Both the position numbers and the translations under genes were made by a program. Below are positions 27,289 to 38,076 of a stretch of DNA of 64,000 nucleotides, piece after piece. Position 1 is the first letter of the stretch. The number at the start of each line of letters is the position of its first letter. Source of the stretch: JBPOFM01 sp051252455. GTDB lineage: Bacteria > Bacteroidota > Bacteroidia > Flavobacteriales > Flavobacteriaceae. The notes under the pieces are model-generated. The model saw only the letters and a list, made by a program, of their open reading frames with translations, was not told the origin of the DNA and did no database searches. The stretch covers positions 62,001-126,000 of the forward strand of contig JBPOFM010000009.1 of NCBI GenBank assembly GCA_051252455.1, read 5' to 3'.

Positions 27289-28263
27289 ATGAAAAACCTA
27301 CTTACATATATTCTCATTTTCGTGGCTACATGTAGCTACGGCCAAGAATTAAACCTTCCAGTCTGGACGCAATACTTGGCGGACAATGATTTCGTAATCT
27401 CACCAACTTACGCAGGCATCGGTGACAACTTAAGAATCAGAGCCAATGGACTAACGCAATGGGTTGGGATTAAAGATGCGCCCGACAATCAGTCCTTGTA
27501 CGCTGATTTTAGAATCTCAAACCGTTCTGGTGTAGGAATCTCGGCATACAATGATAAGAATGGAAATACACGCCAAAAAGGCGTCAAATTCTCGTTTGCC
27601 CATCATTTGGTCATCGATTATTATACGAAGCAATATCTGTCATTTGGGATTTCGTATAACATCAACAATTTTAAAATTGATATTCAAAATTTTCAACCGA
27701 CTTATGAAACACCGATTGTGGATCCAAGCATTGTGGATGACCGATCCAATTCTAATAACAACTTTGATATCGGAGCTTTGTATCGTTATAAAGGCTATTA
27801 CTTGAGTTTTAACGCCAATAATATTCTTAAAAAAGACATTGATAACTATAGAGGTATTGAGCCAAGTTTGATTTTAAACTATCAAGTTTACACAGGATAT
27901 GTGTTCCGAGGAAATTCTAACAAAAAAGTAGAGTATGAGCCATCCATTTTTTATCAATTATTTAGTAGTGATAAGCGTTCCACAACAGATTTGAATTTTA
28001 AATTCAGACAATATGGTAGTTATGATGACTATTTCTGGTTTGGAGCATCGTACCGATTCTTAAATGACCAGACTTTTAAACCGTTAAATCTTGGTCCAAT
28101 GGCTGGGATTATGAAGAACAAATTTTATTTTGCGTATTCATACCAAATTACAATGAATGATTTGGCTAGCTATAATTCTGGAACTCATATGATAACGGTT
28201 GGTATTGACTTTTTACAGGGCATAAGTGATTGTCCATGTACACGAGGAACCAATAAATTGTAA
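27289..28263 (+). CDS. sprF: SprF-like PorP/SprF family outer-membrane protein
   Basis: A 324-aa protein with a signal peptide (cleavage near SYGQ, residue about 19). The family start, LPVWTQYLADNDFVISPTYAG, is followed by alternating beta strands to the C-terminus. PorP/SprF proteins are outer-membrane partners of T9SS substrates that carry type B sorting domains. In F. johnsoniae, SprF is needed to get SprB to the surface. It lies 42 bases after sprB and closes the operon. Confidence 0.9.
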   Translation: MKNLLTYILIFVATCSYGQELNLPVWTQYLADNDFVISPTYAGIGDNLRIRANGLTQWVGIKDAPDNQSLYADFRISNRSGVGISAYNDKNGNTRQKGVKFSFAHHLVIDYYTKQYLSFGISYNINNFKIDIQNFQPTYETPIVDPSIVDDRSNSNNNFDIGALYRYKGYYLSFNANNILKKDIDNYRGIEPSLILNYQVYTGYVFRGNSNKKVEYEPSIFYQLFSSDKRSTTDLNFKFRQYGSYDDYFWFGASYRFLNDQTFKPLNLGPMAGIMKNKFYFAYSYQITMNDLASYNSGTHMITVGIDFLQGISDCPCTRGTNKL

Positions 28264-28412
28264 CATGTTTGGGAAATAAGGCATCCTATATTTAGATGTC
28301 ATACTTCTATTAAAGTGTAGCCCTACAAATTGTTTCTGCTTCTGTGCCGATAAGATCCTCTTGAGATTGGTTTGGAAATCGTGTGTTTCGCTATTCAAAA
28401 TAGACTTGATTT

Positions 28413-28442
28413 TTGTATTGGATGGTTATTTTTCTACATTTA
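28413..28442 (+). promoter_or_regulatory. Possible promoter of the PUL regulator
   Basis: TTG (28413-28415), a 19-base spacer and TACATTTA (28435-28442), one mismatch from TAnnTTTG. It is 29 bases before the chosen start codon of the regulator. Confidence 0.35.
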
Positions 28443-28470
28443 GGGAATCATTTAATTAGATTTGGTACAA

Positions 28471-31278
28471 ATGTTTTCCATGCTGTTAAAATCAAGGTAC
28501 GTCATATTGGGATTGTTCCTAATTAATTTTTTGGCTTCGAGTCAATTATATGCTCAATATTCTCCCTATTTTGAAAACTACTCCTTGTCAGAGTACAATG
28601 CGGGAAATCAAAATTGGGATATTTCCAAAGACGTCGAAGGAAAAATATACGTGGCCAACAATAACGGTTTGCTCGTTTTTGATGGTCTAAAATGGAACCT
28701 TCATGAAATTCCAAACAAAACCACCATTCGCTCTGTTTTGGCTCATAAAGACAGGATTTATACGGGTTCGTACGAAGAATTTGGGTATTGGAGGAAAAAC
28801 AAAAATGGATCCTTAAGTTATAATTCTTTAAGCCATTTAATAGATAATGTCGATTTTCTCAATGAGGAGTTTTGGCAGATTATCAGTTATAAGGATGCCA
28901 TCATCTTTAGATCGTTTCAAAATATCTATATCTATAGAGATAATAAAATCAAAACGATAAAACCATCTTCAACAGTACTTTCATGCGATTTGGTCAATGA
29001 CACTATCTATTTATCTACATTAAAAAATGGCATTTTCAATTTGGAAGATGACATTTTAAAACCATTCATTGTTAGTGAATACTTGGTAGATGCCAAGGTC
29101 GTTTCCATCAGTAATTATAAAAATCAATTGTTGATTATGACATCTCTTAAGGGATGTTTTTTATATGAAAACGGAAAATTAAAACCTTGGAATTCAGAGA
29201 TCAACCAAATTTTAAAGGAGCAGCAATTAAATAGTTTCTCACTATTACAGAATGGAAACATGGTATTTGGCACCATCAAAAACGGGGTGTATGTTACGGA
29301 TGCATATGGCGTTGTTGTTTACCATATCAGTAAGGAAAATGGCTTGATGAATAATACGATTTTGAACCAACTTATCACTGATGATCAGGAATTATGGCTT
29401 GCTTTGGACAATGGAATAGCATCCGTTAATTTAAAAAGTCCGCATACTTTTTATAACGATGTGACCGGGAAATTAGGAGCTGTTTACGATGTCATTTTGC
29501 ACAACGATATAATGTACGTCGGCAGTAATACTGGACTGTATTATATAGACAAACAGAACAATCTTAAGTTCATTGAAGACTCACAAGGTCAAGTTTGGGA
29601 TTTAAAGGAAATCAATGGTCAATTATTTTGTGGGCACAATGATGGCACCTATCTAGTTGAAGCTGATAAGATAAAACTCATATCTAGTTTTACGGGAGGA
29701 TGGGTGTTAAGAAAAGTTCCTGAACAGAATGATCTTTATATTCAAGGTACTTATGCAGGGCTCGTTAAATTCAAGGAAGAAAAGTCTTCTTGGAAAGTTG
29801 ATCATTTGGGTAGACCTACTAGTCCAATTCGTTTTTTGGTGTTTGAAGATGCGCATACGGCTTGGGCGGCACATGCTTATAAAGGTCTGTTTAAGATTAA
29901 ATTCGGAACTAATTATGACACCATCCAGGAGATAAAGGATTACAGTACCAAAGGAATTAAATCCGATTATAATATAAGGGTTTATAAACTAAAATCTGAC
30001 ATTTGTTTCAAAACTAATGACGGTTGGCAGAAATATGAACCATTATTGGATAGTATTGTTCCCTTTAAATTTTTAAACGAACGGTTTAGTAAGGACGCCT
30101 ACATTATCTCGGAAGAAGACAGTGATATCATCGCTGTAAAAAATAGAAACTTTGTTGAGTTTACATCGTTTTCAAATCCTGATTACCATCTGTCATTATC
30201 TAATAAATATTTTAAGAAACGACTTATAATAGGGTACGAAAGAATTTCTAACATCAAGGATTCTATCTACGCGCTCAATTTAAATGACGGATTTATGCTG
30301 GTGAACAGTCATCAAAATGCTGAGCAGAATCAATTGATTCAACCTTTCATTGAATTGGTCGAAGTTGATAACCAATTGATTGATATAAGTTCGTTTCCGC
30401 TTCAAATTTCCCACAAAAGTAAAAACATTAGTATTTCGGTATCTTCACCTAACTCAAGAAACCATTTTTTTGAGTATTCAATTACCAATCCAGATGCTTC
30501 TCGTTGGTATCCTTTAGAAAGAGAGAAGTTGGAGTTTTCTAACTTAAGTGATGGTGAGTATGAGATTCTTTTACGCACAACTAACGCTTCAGGTATGGTA
30601 TCACCCAATACGTCAGTACAGTTTATCGTGTTACCACCATGGTACAAAACCATGAAAGGATTTGTGTTATTGCTAATAGGTTCATTAGCCACGTTCATCA
30701 TTGTATATGCATTGCATAAACGTAAGGTGAGAAAAGAGCAGAACCTTTTAAAGCGAAAGTTTGAGTTAGATCAAGAAGAATTGCTAAAGAAAAAGACAAA
30801 AGAAAATGATCGAAAGATTTTTCAATTAAAAAATGAAGCGTTAAAAAATGAGGTCAAATTAAAAAGCAAACAATTGGCGAACACCGCCATGGCGCTCATC
30901 AAAAAGAATGAGGCACTACAGGACCTTAAGAACGAATTAGTGCAGCACAAATCAAATTTTGACAATCCATTTTCTTATAAAAAGCTGATCAAAAAAGTGG
31001 ATCATTCTATTGGACATAATGACGAATGGAAAGTATTTGAATATAATTTTAATCAAGTACATGAGGAATTTTTCCATGAGTTAAAAGCCAAGTTTCCAAA
31101 TCTAACTCATAAAGATTTAAAAATATGTGCGTATATAAAAATGAATCTTACAACAAAAGAGATTGCACCACTTTTAAACATTTCAACAAGGGGTGTAGAG
31201 ACCCAGAGATATCGACTTAAACGCAAGTTAAATTTAGAATCTGATAAAAACGTGGTGGATTTTCTGTCAAACTTTAGA
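28471..31278 (+). CDS. Propeller/triple-tyrosine sensor with LuxR-type DNA-binding domain (PUL regulator)
   Basis: A 935-936-aa one-protein sensor; the coding frame plus stop runs to about 31281. The upstream in-frame codon at 28462 is TTG, so ATG at 28471 is preferred. A signal/anchor (about 8-28) is followed by a large periplasmic region with propeller-type repeats (about 30-650), a Y_Y_Y domain (about 660-722), one membrane helix (about 727-748), a coiled coil (about 755-840) and a C-terminal helix-turn-helix (KDLKICAYIKMNLTTKEIA and later ISTRGVETQRYRLKRKL). It has no kinase or receiver domain, unlike classical hybrid two-component PUL sensors. Directly followed by susC, it is the likely glycan-responsive activator of the locus. 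Confidence 0.88.
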
Positions 31279-31282
31279 TAAG

Positions 31283-31319
31283 GTAGTCCAATTTTGAGAA
31301 TTTAACATTAATTGACTAC
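31283..31319 (+). terminator. Hairpin after the PUL regulator
   Basis: GTAGTC(C)AATT pairs with AATTGACTAC, ten pairs with one bulged C, around a 16-base loop starting two bases after the stop codon. No T-tract follows. Its 3' arm overlaps the first TACGTCA site, so it may be regulatory rather than a terminator. Confidence 0.35.
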
Positions 31320-31425
31320 GTCATTTATACGCCATACTGTTAAATTTCAAACGATTTCGGTTGTTTATAGGTAACTTGATGCTACGTCATTAGTAACGTT
31401 CTTATATTTTTACAGTGTTGACGTA
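31317..31425 (+). promoter_or_regulatory. Candidate operator: three TACGTCA sites upstream of susC
   Basis: TACGTCA occurs at 31317-31323 and 31383-31389, both inside the longer match CTACGTCAT, and inverted (TGACGTA) at 31419-31425. Three copies of a 7-base word within 109 bases between the regulator and susC are unlikely by chance. A fourth copy (TACGTCAT) lies at 28498 in the first codons of the regulator gene. The natural hypothesis is binding by the adjacent LuxR-type domain; this is inference. A weak promoter (TATATTTT at 31403-31410) lies between the last two sites. Confidence 0.45.
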
Positions 31426-31486
31426 TCTAAAATGTAAACAAAATGTTAAATCTTTTCGAAACGCTTAGTATCTTGTGTTCACTAAC

Positions 31487-34400
31487 ATGAAAACAAACCA
31501 TTATATGAAAGCGAAACATAAGTTGCTGTTATTACTTTTTTTAGTTACTACTTTTTCTTTTGCCCAAGAGATAGATATCTCTGGATCGGTTACAAGTGCC
31601 GATGACAACCTTCCTTTGCCGGGAGTGAATGTCATAATAAAAGGTACTACAACTGGGACAAACACAGATTTTGATGGTAATTATAAACTGAAAGTACAAA
31701 GAGGTGCCGTTGTTGAATTCAGTTCTTTGGGATTTAAAACTGTCACCATTACCATTTCCAACCAAACTACCCTTGATATTGCCATGGAAAGCGATATTGA
31801 AAGTTTAAACGAAATTGTTGTTGTGGGATATGGATCTCAACGAAAGGTTGATCTTACGGGCGCAATTGCCACTGTAAAGGCCGAAGAAATTCAAAAGACA
31901 CCAAACAGCAATGTCATGCAGTCCTTGCAAGGAAAGGTTGCAGGTGTACAAATTGTTAGTAGCGGTTCTCCAGGAGATTCTCCGACTGTGAGATTACGAG
32001 GCGTTAATTCCTACCAAGCGGGAAGCAATCCTTTATATGTTGTAGACGGTGTTTGGTATAACAATATCGATTTTTTAGATCCGACTCAAATTGAGAGTAT
32101 TTCTGCCTTAAAGGATGCGTCATCTATTGGTATTTTTGGTCAAAGCGGCGTCAATGGAGTTATTATTATCGAGACTAAAAGCGGAAGAACAGATCAAAAA
32201 CCTGTGTTCACCTATAATGGTTATACAGGGATGCAGTATGCACAAAATGTAGTAAAAATGGCAAATTCCGAACAATTTGCAACAATGGTGTATGAATCTG
32301 GTAATGCTGCGCAGGCTCAATTTATTGAAAACTCAATCGCTAGATATGGACGAAGTCGTATCAACCCAAATTTACCGGATGTAAATACAGATTGGTATGA
32401 AGAAATTTTGAGACCAGCAGCCATTTCAAGCCATGGTATCAATGTTGCAGGTGGAACCGAATCTACTACCTATAGTGTAGGTGCTAATTATTTTTCACAG
32501 GACGGAATCTTGGACATGAAAAATGAATATGAGCGTTTCAATATTAGCTCAAATATTGATGTAAAAATATCTGATAGATTCAAGATTGGTACAAATGCCA
32601 TTTTTAGTAATGCTACTAAATACAATCCTGAAAACGGTGCTTGGTTTCAAGCCTACTTCGCTGTACCAATTTTACCAGTATATGACTATGTTAATACCCA
32701 AGCGAGGACTACACCATATTCTGATGCAACATTTTTAGGATATAGGGGAACTCAAAATCCTTTTCCTATTATGGATTATAATGAGAACCAGTTGAAGATA
32801 AGAAAGGTTTTAACCAGCATATACGGTGATTTTTCTATCGTTCCTGATAAATTGGTTTTTAGATCCTTTTATAGTCATGATTATTCTACAATTTCCGAAC
32901 GGAACGTAAGGTTGCCATATTATATTTCTGGAAATTCCAATAGAGAACAAGCAGAAACCACAATTAGGAAAGCACAGGAAACCTATTCAACCCAACAATG
33001 GGACAATACATTAACCTATACGGATACGTTTGGTGATCACAATCTGAAGTTATTGGCAGGATCTTCTTTTTTCGATATTCAGGAAAATAAATTCAATGCT
33101 ACAGGAGGAGACGTTCAGGGTATCGCATTTGAAAGTTCATGGTATTTAGACTTTGCTGATCCAGCATCTTTTTCGGATAATGTAAATGAAATAGGAGATC
33201 GAAATTATAGTCTTCGTTATTTTGGTAGAGTAGAATATAATTTCAATGATCGCTATCTATTGAATGCTACGGTTAGTCATGAAGGTAATGGTAGGTTTCC
33301 AAGAGAGATTTGGAGAACAACCCCTCAAATTGGTTTAGGCTGGGTGATTTCAGAGGAAAACTTTATGCAAGATAATGGTGTGTTCGACTTTTTAAAGATC
33401 AGAGGAAGTTGGGGACAACTACTTAACGGCGCATTGGGTGGTAGTGCAGGAACTAGAACCATTAGTCAAGTTTCTTTAGACCTTGCAGATTTACTAACCA
33501 ATGGAATTGTGAGTACCAATAATTTTACAGATTTAGTTAGGGAAGTACTTGAGGAAACCAACGTAGGTATTAGTGCTAGAACTTTTAATAATAGATTGAC
33601 TTTAGAAGCCGATTATTTCATCAGGGACACAAAAGATTTGGTGGTTCCAGTACAACAAGCCATTGTTGGTAACACCCTCTTGATGAATGTAGGTGAAATG
33701 AGAAATAAAGGGTTTGAAGTCATGGCAGGATGGAGCCAAAAAATTTCTGATAATTGGAGCTTTAATGCTAGCGCTAACTTCTCAACGCTTGATAACGCTG
33801 TGACAAAAATTGATAGCGATCAAGGTTACTTTGACACTGGTAGTGCAGAGTTCCGTCAAAGACTTATTGTCGGTGAGCCAATCAATTCCTTTTTTGGTTA
33901 TGAAGTTGCAGGTGTCTATCAAAACGATAACGAAATTGCTAATGACCCAATTGCTGTTACCAACGGGCTTGTTCCTGGGGACTTCAGATACGCCGATCAA
34001 AATGGTGACGGAATTCTAGATGACAGTGATCGTGTGGTTTTAGGATCATATTTACCTACCTTTACTTATGGTGGTAATATTAGCTTGTCTTATAAAAACT
34101 TTGATTTTTCTGTCGCGGTTTATGGACAAACAGGAAATCAAATCCTGAATAGAAAAAGAGGTGAAGTTGTATTTACCAATGACACCAACATTGATGCTGA
34201 CTTCGCAACCAATCGTTGGCATGGAGAAGGAACAACCAATTCCTATCCATCGGCCGCTGGAAGACTAAAACCTTGGAACCAAAGAATGAGTTCGTTTTAT
34301 GTAGAAGATGGAGATTATTTCAGAATACAGAATATTCAATTGTCCTATACTATACCTTCAGGTGGATTGATTGGTGATAGAATGCCTGAAACAAAGGTGA

Positions 34401-34531
34401 CATTTACCGCAGAGAGACCTTTTACATTCTTTAAGTACAATGGCTTTAATCCAGAAGTCGCCAATGGAGTTGACCGTGAAGTTTACCCGGTTCCTGCAGT
34501 CTTTACTTTAGGACTAAATATAAAAATTTAA
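31487..34531 (+). CDS. SusC/RagA-family TonB-dependent outer-membrane transporter
   Basis: A 1014-aa outer-membrane importer for oligosaccharides, powered through TonB. Starts at 31487 and 31505 are both possible; the signal peptide (through FSFAQE) is intact with either. Order: carboxypeptidase-D-like regulatory domain (about 25-105, SGSVTSADDNLPLPGVNV), TonB box (NEIVVVGYG), plug domain (about 115-230), then the large beta-barrel ending in an aromatic-rich terminal strand region. It is paired with SusD 14 bases downstream, as in all SusCD systems. Confidence 0.95.
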   Translation: MKTNHYMKAKHKLLLLLFLVTTFSFAQEIDISGSVTSADDNLPLPGVNVIIKGTTTGTNTDFDGNYKLKVQRGAVVEFSSLGFKTVTITISNQTTLDIAMESDIESLNEIVVVGYGSQRKVDLTGAIATVKAEEIQKTPNSNVMQSLQGKVAGVQIVSSGSPGDSPTVRLRGVNSYQAGSNPLYVVDGVWYNNIDFLDPTQIESISALKDASSIGIFGQSGVNGVIIIETKSGRTDQKPVFTYNGYTGMQYAQNVVKMANSEQFATMVYESGNAAQAQFIENSIARYGRSRINPNLPDVNTDWYEEILRPAAISSHGINVAGGTESTTYSVGANYFSQDGILDMKNEYERFNISSNIDVKISDRFKIGTNAIFSNATKYNPENGAWFQAYFAVPILPVYDYVNTQARTTPYSDATFLGYRGTQNPFPIMDYNENQLKIRKVLTSIYGDFSIVPDKLVFRSFYSHDYSTISERNVRLPYYISGNSNREQAETTIRKAQETYSTQQWDNTLTYTDTFGDHNLKLLAGSSFFDIQENKFNATGGDVQGIAFESSWYLDFADPASFSDNVNEIGDRNYSLRYFGRVEYNFNDRYLLNATVSHEGNGRFPREIWRTTPQIGLGWVISEENFMQDNGVFDFLKIRGSWGQLLNGALGGSAGTRTISQVSLDLADLLTNGIVSTNNFTDLVREVLEETNVGISARTFNNRLTLEADYFIRDTKDLVVPVQQAIVGNTLLMNVGEMRNKGFEVMAGWSQKISDNWSFNASANFSTLDNAVTKIDSDQGYFDTGSAEFRQRLIVGEPINSFFGYEVAGVYQNDNEIANDPIAVTNGLVPGDFRYADQNGDGILDDSDRVVLGSYLPTFTYGGNISLSYKNFDFSVAVYGQTGNQILNRKRGEVVFTNDTNIDADFATNRWHGEGTTNSYPSAAGRLKPWNQRMSSFYVEDGDYFRIQNIQLSYTIPSGGLIGDRMPETKVTFTAERPFTFFKYNGFNPEVANGVDREVYPVPAVFTLGLNIKI

Positions 34532-34545
34532 AAAAAAACGCACAT

Positions 34546-36099
34546 ATGAAAAATTTAAAACTATCAATTAAATCGTTTGCACTGTTTGTGATTGCGAGCA
34601 GTATGCTCTTAGTTGCTTGTAGTGACAAATTGGAAGAGAACGATGGCCAATTGTCGGCTGATGACTTGGATTACACAAACATGGATGACATGATATTGCC
34701 CCTGTTAGGTGCATATTCTCGTACCTATAAAATTAACGACCAATCAGATGGAGGATGGGAAAATCCTATGCTGATGGGTGTTCGAGGTGATGATGTAAAT
34801 TCAGGAGCCGAAGGAGATCAACCATTATATGTGGCCATGGATATGTATTCCTATGATAATGGCTTTTGGATGCTAAATCAGGTGTGGAACAACTACTATG
34901 GAATTTTGGCAGATATGGTGAATACAAAAGAAACTATTTTGCGTTTCAAGGAATTTGCAACGGGAGATGATATTGCTAGAGCTGACCAATATATCGCAGA
35001 AGCAGAATTTTTGAGTGCTTATCAACATTTCAATATGTCTCGTATGTGGGGAGACATCTACATTATCAAAACCACTGATTTCGATACAGAAATTGACAAT
35101 GGACTTGATACTAAAGAGGAAGTCATGCAGTACATTTCTGACTTAATGGATGAAGCAATCCCATATCTTCCTAATTCAAGACCAAATGAACGTACCGATA
35201 TTCCTGGTGGCATCACCAAATACACAGCATTGGCTTTAAAAGCTATGGCGCAATTGGAATTGGAAAATTACCAAGAAGTAGCCAACGCAACAGGTCAAAT
35301 CATCAACGATGGCGGTTTTAGTCTTTATCCAAGTTTTTATGAACTCTTCAAAAAACCTGGCGAAAGAAGTAACGAAAATTTATTTGAGCTACAATATTCT
35401 GACTTCAATATGTCATCGGGTGCTACATTTATTCACAACTACAATCCATTTGGCCCAACAAGCTGGACTCCAGCTGTGGAAGGAGCATCTGCAGGATGGG
35501 GCTTCTATGAGCCTAGTCTTAAATGGATGAAATTCATGCTAGACAGGGGAGAAAACGATCGTTTGGTAACAAGTGTACTTTTTACGCCAGAAGGAATTGA
35601 AGAATTGGAATCTGACCCGGCATACGCAAATTTGCCTGCTTTTGTGTCTAATACAACGCCTGATGGAGATATTATCAATAATTCAGTACGAGCAAATTTC
35701 TTTAGTGGGAAACATTATTTGCCCTCAAACCAATTGACTGAAAGCAGGAATGCCTATGGTTCAGGAAAAAATCATATCGTATTTAGATATCCAGAAATTC
35801 TCTTGATGTATGCAGAAGCTTTGACGAGAGGTGCAAGTGGCAATGGTATGACAGCAGACCAAGCCGTTAATATCGTAAGGACGAGAGTTAATTTAGCTCC
35901 ATTGTCAGGTGTGACTTCAGATCAAGTGATGGAAGAGAAATTTGCTGAATTGGGAATGGAATGGGGAGTTCGCTATTTTGATATGATCAGACTTAATGAG
36001 TACAACGAATTAAGCTATGATGGTAGAACATTTACTGCAGATAAAGAATTGCTTCCGTATCCACAAGCACAGTTGGACTTGCTACCTTTCGAATACTAA
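34546..36099 (+). CDS. SusD/RagB-family glycan-binding lipoprotein
   Basis: A 517-aa surface lipoprotein that caps the SusC transporter and delivers glycan to it. The lipoprotein signal ends LLVAC (Cys about residue 25). The SusD N-terminal pattern and TPR-like helices (YIAEAEFLSAYQHFNMSRMWGD, about 145-165) and the C-terminal region (YPEILLMYAEAL, with EKFAELGMEWGVRYFDMIRL) are clear. Substrate is not readable from the protein itself but is suggested by the downstream enzymes. Confidence 0.95.
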   Translation: MKNLKLSIKSFALFVIASSMLLVACSDKLEENDGQLSADDLDYTNMDDMILPLLGAYSRTYKINDQSDGGWENPMLMGVRGDDVNSGAEGDQPLYVAMDMYSYDNGFWMLNQVWNNYYGILADMVNTKETILRFKEFATGDDIARADQYIAEAEFLSAYQHFNMSRMWGDIYIIKTTDFDTEIDNGLDTKEEVMQYISDLMDEAIPYLPNSRPNERTDIPGGITKYTALALKAMAQLELENYQEVANATGQIINDGGFSLYPSFYELFKKPGERSNENLFELQYSDFNMSSGATFIHNYNPFGPTSWTPAVEGASAGWGFYEPSLKWMKFMLDRGENDRLVTSVLFTPEGIEELESDPAYANLPAFVSNTTPDGDIINNSVRANFFSGKHYLPSNQLTESRNAYGSGKNHIVFRYPEILLMYAEALTRGASGNGMTADQAVNIVRTRVNLAPLSGVTSDQVMEEKFAELGMEWGVRYFDMIRLNEYNELSYDGRTFTADKELLPYPQAQLDLLPFEY

Positions 36100-36118
36100 T
36101 TGAGAACAAATTTTAAAA

Positions 36119-37861
36119 ATGAAAACAATGAAAAATATCTATAAATACTTTTTAGGAATTGCTCTTCTTATGCTTTTAGGGTCATGCTATGATGGTATTG
36201 ATTCTATCTCGGAAGTGGATCCAGGACCAGATGCTGGAGCTCCTATCGTGACGATTGTAAGACCAACGGATGGTTTGGCAATTTCCGATCCAAATACAGT
36301 GTCCACCGTTAACATCGAATTGAGAGTGGAAGATGATATTGAGGTTGGTAACATTACAGTGACTTTGGATGGTAACCAAATTGGATACTTTGAAGCGGGT
36401 ACATACCTAGATTATAGAAACGTCACGAAACAAATGACCTACGATAATATTACCATAGGAGAGCATTCCATTAGTGTAACGGCTACAGATTTGGCAGGTA
36501 ATACAACAACTTCGATTGCAAATTTCACCAAAGAACCTCCATATACACCAATGTATCCTGGAGAGATATTCTACATGCCATTCGATGGCGATTTTACCGA
36601 TTTGGTAACGTCCACCTCTGGAACAGAAGTAGGAAGTCCAGGTTTCAACCTAACGGATGCCATATCAGGTAGTTCTTATAAAGGTGCCGCAAATTCTTAT
36701 GTCACGTTTCCTTCAGTAGGTTTGGCGCAAGGAAGCAACTTTAGTGCTACATTTTGGCTAAAAATAGATGCGTCGGATACCAGAGCGGGCATTATCAATA
36801 TCGCTCCTGCAGACCCTGCGGCGCCTGCAGATAAACCAAGCGGATTTGGTTTGATTCGCGAAGGGAGTGCAACTGCTCAAAAATTTATTTTATTGACAGG
36901 TAACGGCACTAATGCAACTTGGGTGAATCCAGGTGATCCTGCAACAATTGATCCAACGCTTAACGAATGGGTGCATTTCGGAATCGTAATTTCTGAAACG
37001 AGTACCGCATTGTACATGAATGGTGAATTGGCCGGACAAACGGATTTTACAGGTATTGATTGGACAGGAGTTGGAAACTTATCGATCATGTCTGGAGATC
37101 CTAACTTTAATGGATGGGGCCATAAAACGGAAAAGGGTCAAATGGACGAATTGAGATTGTACAATATGTCGTTGTCGCAAAGTGAGATTAAAACTATCAT
37201 GGTTAAAGATCAAGCAGCCTTACACATGACTTTTAATGGTAATTTCAAGGACGCTATCAGTGGAGACTCCGCGTCAGAAGTAGGCAATCCTGGAATTGCC
37301 TTTGGAGCTGGTGTATCAGGTGATGCTTACCAAGGTGCAGCTGATTCTTACCTTACTTTTCCTTCAGGTGGTTTGGCTCAAGGATCGAATTTTAGTACAA
37401 CTTTTTGGCTAAAAATAGATGCATCAGATACCAGAGCAGGCATTATTAATATTGCGCCTGCCGATCCAGCTGCACCAGCTGATAAACCTAGTGGTTTTGG
37501 TCTGATACGTGAAGGAAGTGAAACAGCCCAAAAATTTATACTTCTTACAGGTAATGGAGCAAATGCAACATGGGTGAATCCGGGTGATCCTGCAACCATT
37601 GACCCAACGCTTAACGCATGGGTTCATTTCGGTATTGTAATTTCACAAAACAATACCCAACTTTATATGAATGGCGTATTGGTGGGTGAATCGGCTTTCA
37701 CCGGAATCGATTGGTCCGGTGTGGGAGATCTATCCATTATGTCTGGTGATCCTAATTTTAATGGATGGAATCATAAAACAGAGAAGGGACAAATGGACGA
37801 GCTTTATATGTTCAAAAAAGCACTTTCAGCCGAAGAAATCAATTTATTGATGAACGATTAA
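36119..37861 (+). CDS. Surface lipoprotein with two LamG-type domains (PUL glycan-binding candidate)
   Basis: A 580-aa protein (or 577 from 36128) with lipobox LLGSC (Cys about 23), an Ig-like domain (about 45-140) and two concanavalin A-like LamG domains (about 150-360 and 367-578). The two LamG copies are almost identical over long stretches (for example RAGIINIAPADPAAPADKPS in both), while their codons differ at many synonymous sites. It occupies the SusE/SusF position after SusCD, where surface glycan-binding proteins usually lie. Binding of the target glycan is inferred. No catalytic residues were recognised. Confidence 0.82.
   Translation: MKTMKNIYKYFLGIALLMLLGSCYDGIDSISEVDPGPDAGAPIVTIVRPTDGLAISDPNTVSTVNIELRVEDDIEVGNITVTLDGNQIGYFEAGTYLDYRNVTKQMTYDNITIGEHSISVTATDLAGNTTTSIANFTKEPPYTPMYPGEIFYMPFDGDFTDLVTSTSGTEVGSPGFNLTDAISGSSYKGAANSYVTFPSVGLAQGSNFSATFWLKIDASDTRAGIINIAPADPAAPADKPSGFGLIREGSATAQKFILLTGNGTNATWVNPGDPATIDPTLNEWVHFGIVISETSTALYMNGELAGQTDFTGIDWTGVGNLSIMSGDPNFNGWGHKTEKGQMDELRLYNMSLSQSEIKTIMVKDQAALHMTFNGNFKDAISGDSASEVGNPGIAFGAGVSGDAYQGAADSYLTFPSGGLAQGSNFSTTFWLKIDASDTRAGIINIAPADPAAPADKPSGFGLIREGSETAQKFILLTGNGANATWVNPGDPATIDPTLNAWVHFGIVISQNNTQLYMNGVLVGESAFTGIDWSGVGDLSIMSGDPNFNGWNHKTEKGQMDELYMFKKALSAEEINLLMND
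36568..37850 (+). repeat. Internal duplication of the LamG domain
   Basis: Two units of about 216 codons in tandem, highly similar in protein sequence but with frequent third-position differences. This indicates an old duplication held by selection, or repeated gene conversion with subsequent drift. Confidence 0.8.
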
Positions 37862-37897
37862 AAATGAGTTGCCTTTGAATTCGTTCTTCATTTTTAA
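37858..37897 (+). terminator. Weak AT-rich hairpin after the LamG lipoprotein gene
   Basis: TTAAAAATGA pairs with TCATTTTTAA (10 bp) around a 20-base loop, overlapping the stop codon. It could attenuate transcription between the SusCD part and the enzyme part of the PUL. Confidence 0.3.
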
Positions 37898-38076
37898 AGG
37901 TGATTCATGTTTACAACTCAAAAACAAAAAAAAGAGGTTTTATATATTATAACTTGAATTAACATGGTGTCATTCATATAATTGAAGGGTAAGCTGTAAA
38001 ACTTTTGAATTAGTCTATTTGCATTTTGGCTGCATTTCTCCCAAGGGATGCAGCTAAAATTTACCAAATTTTTTTT

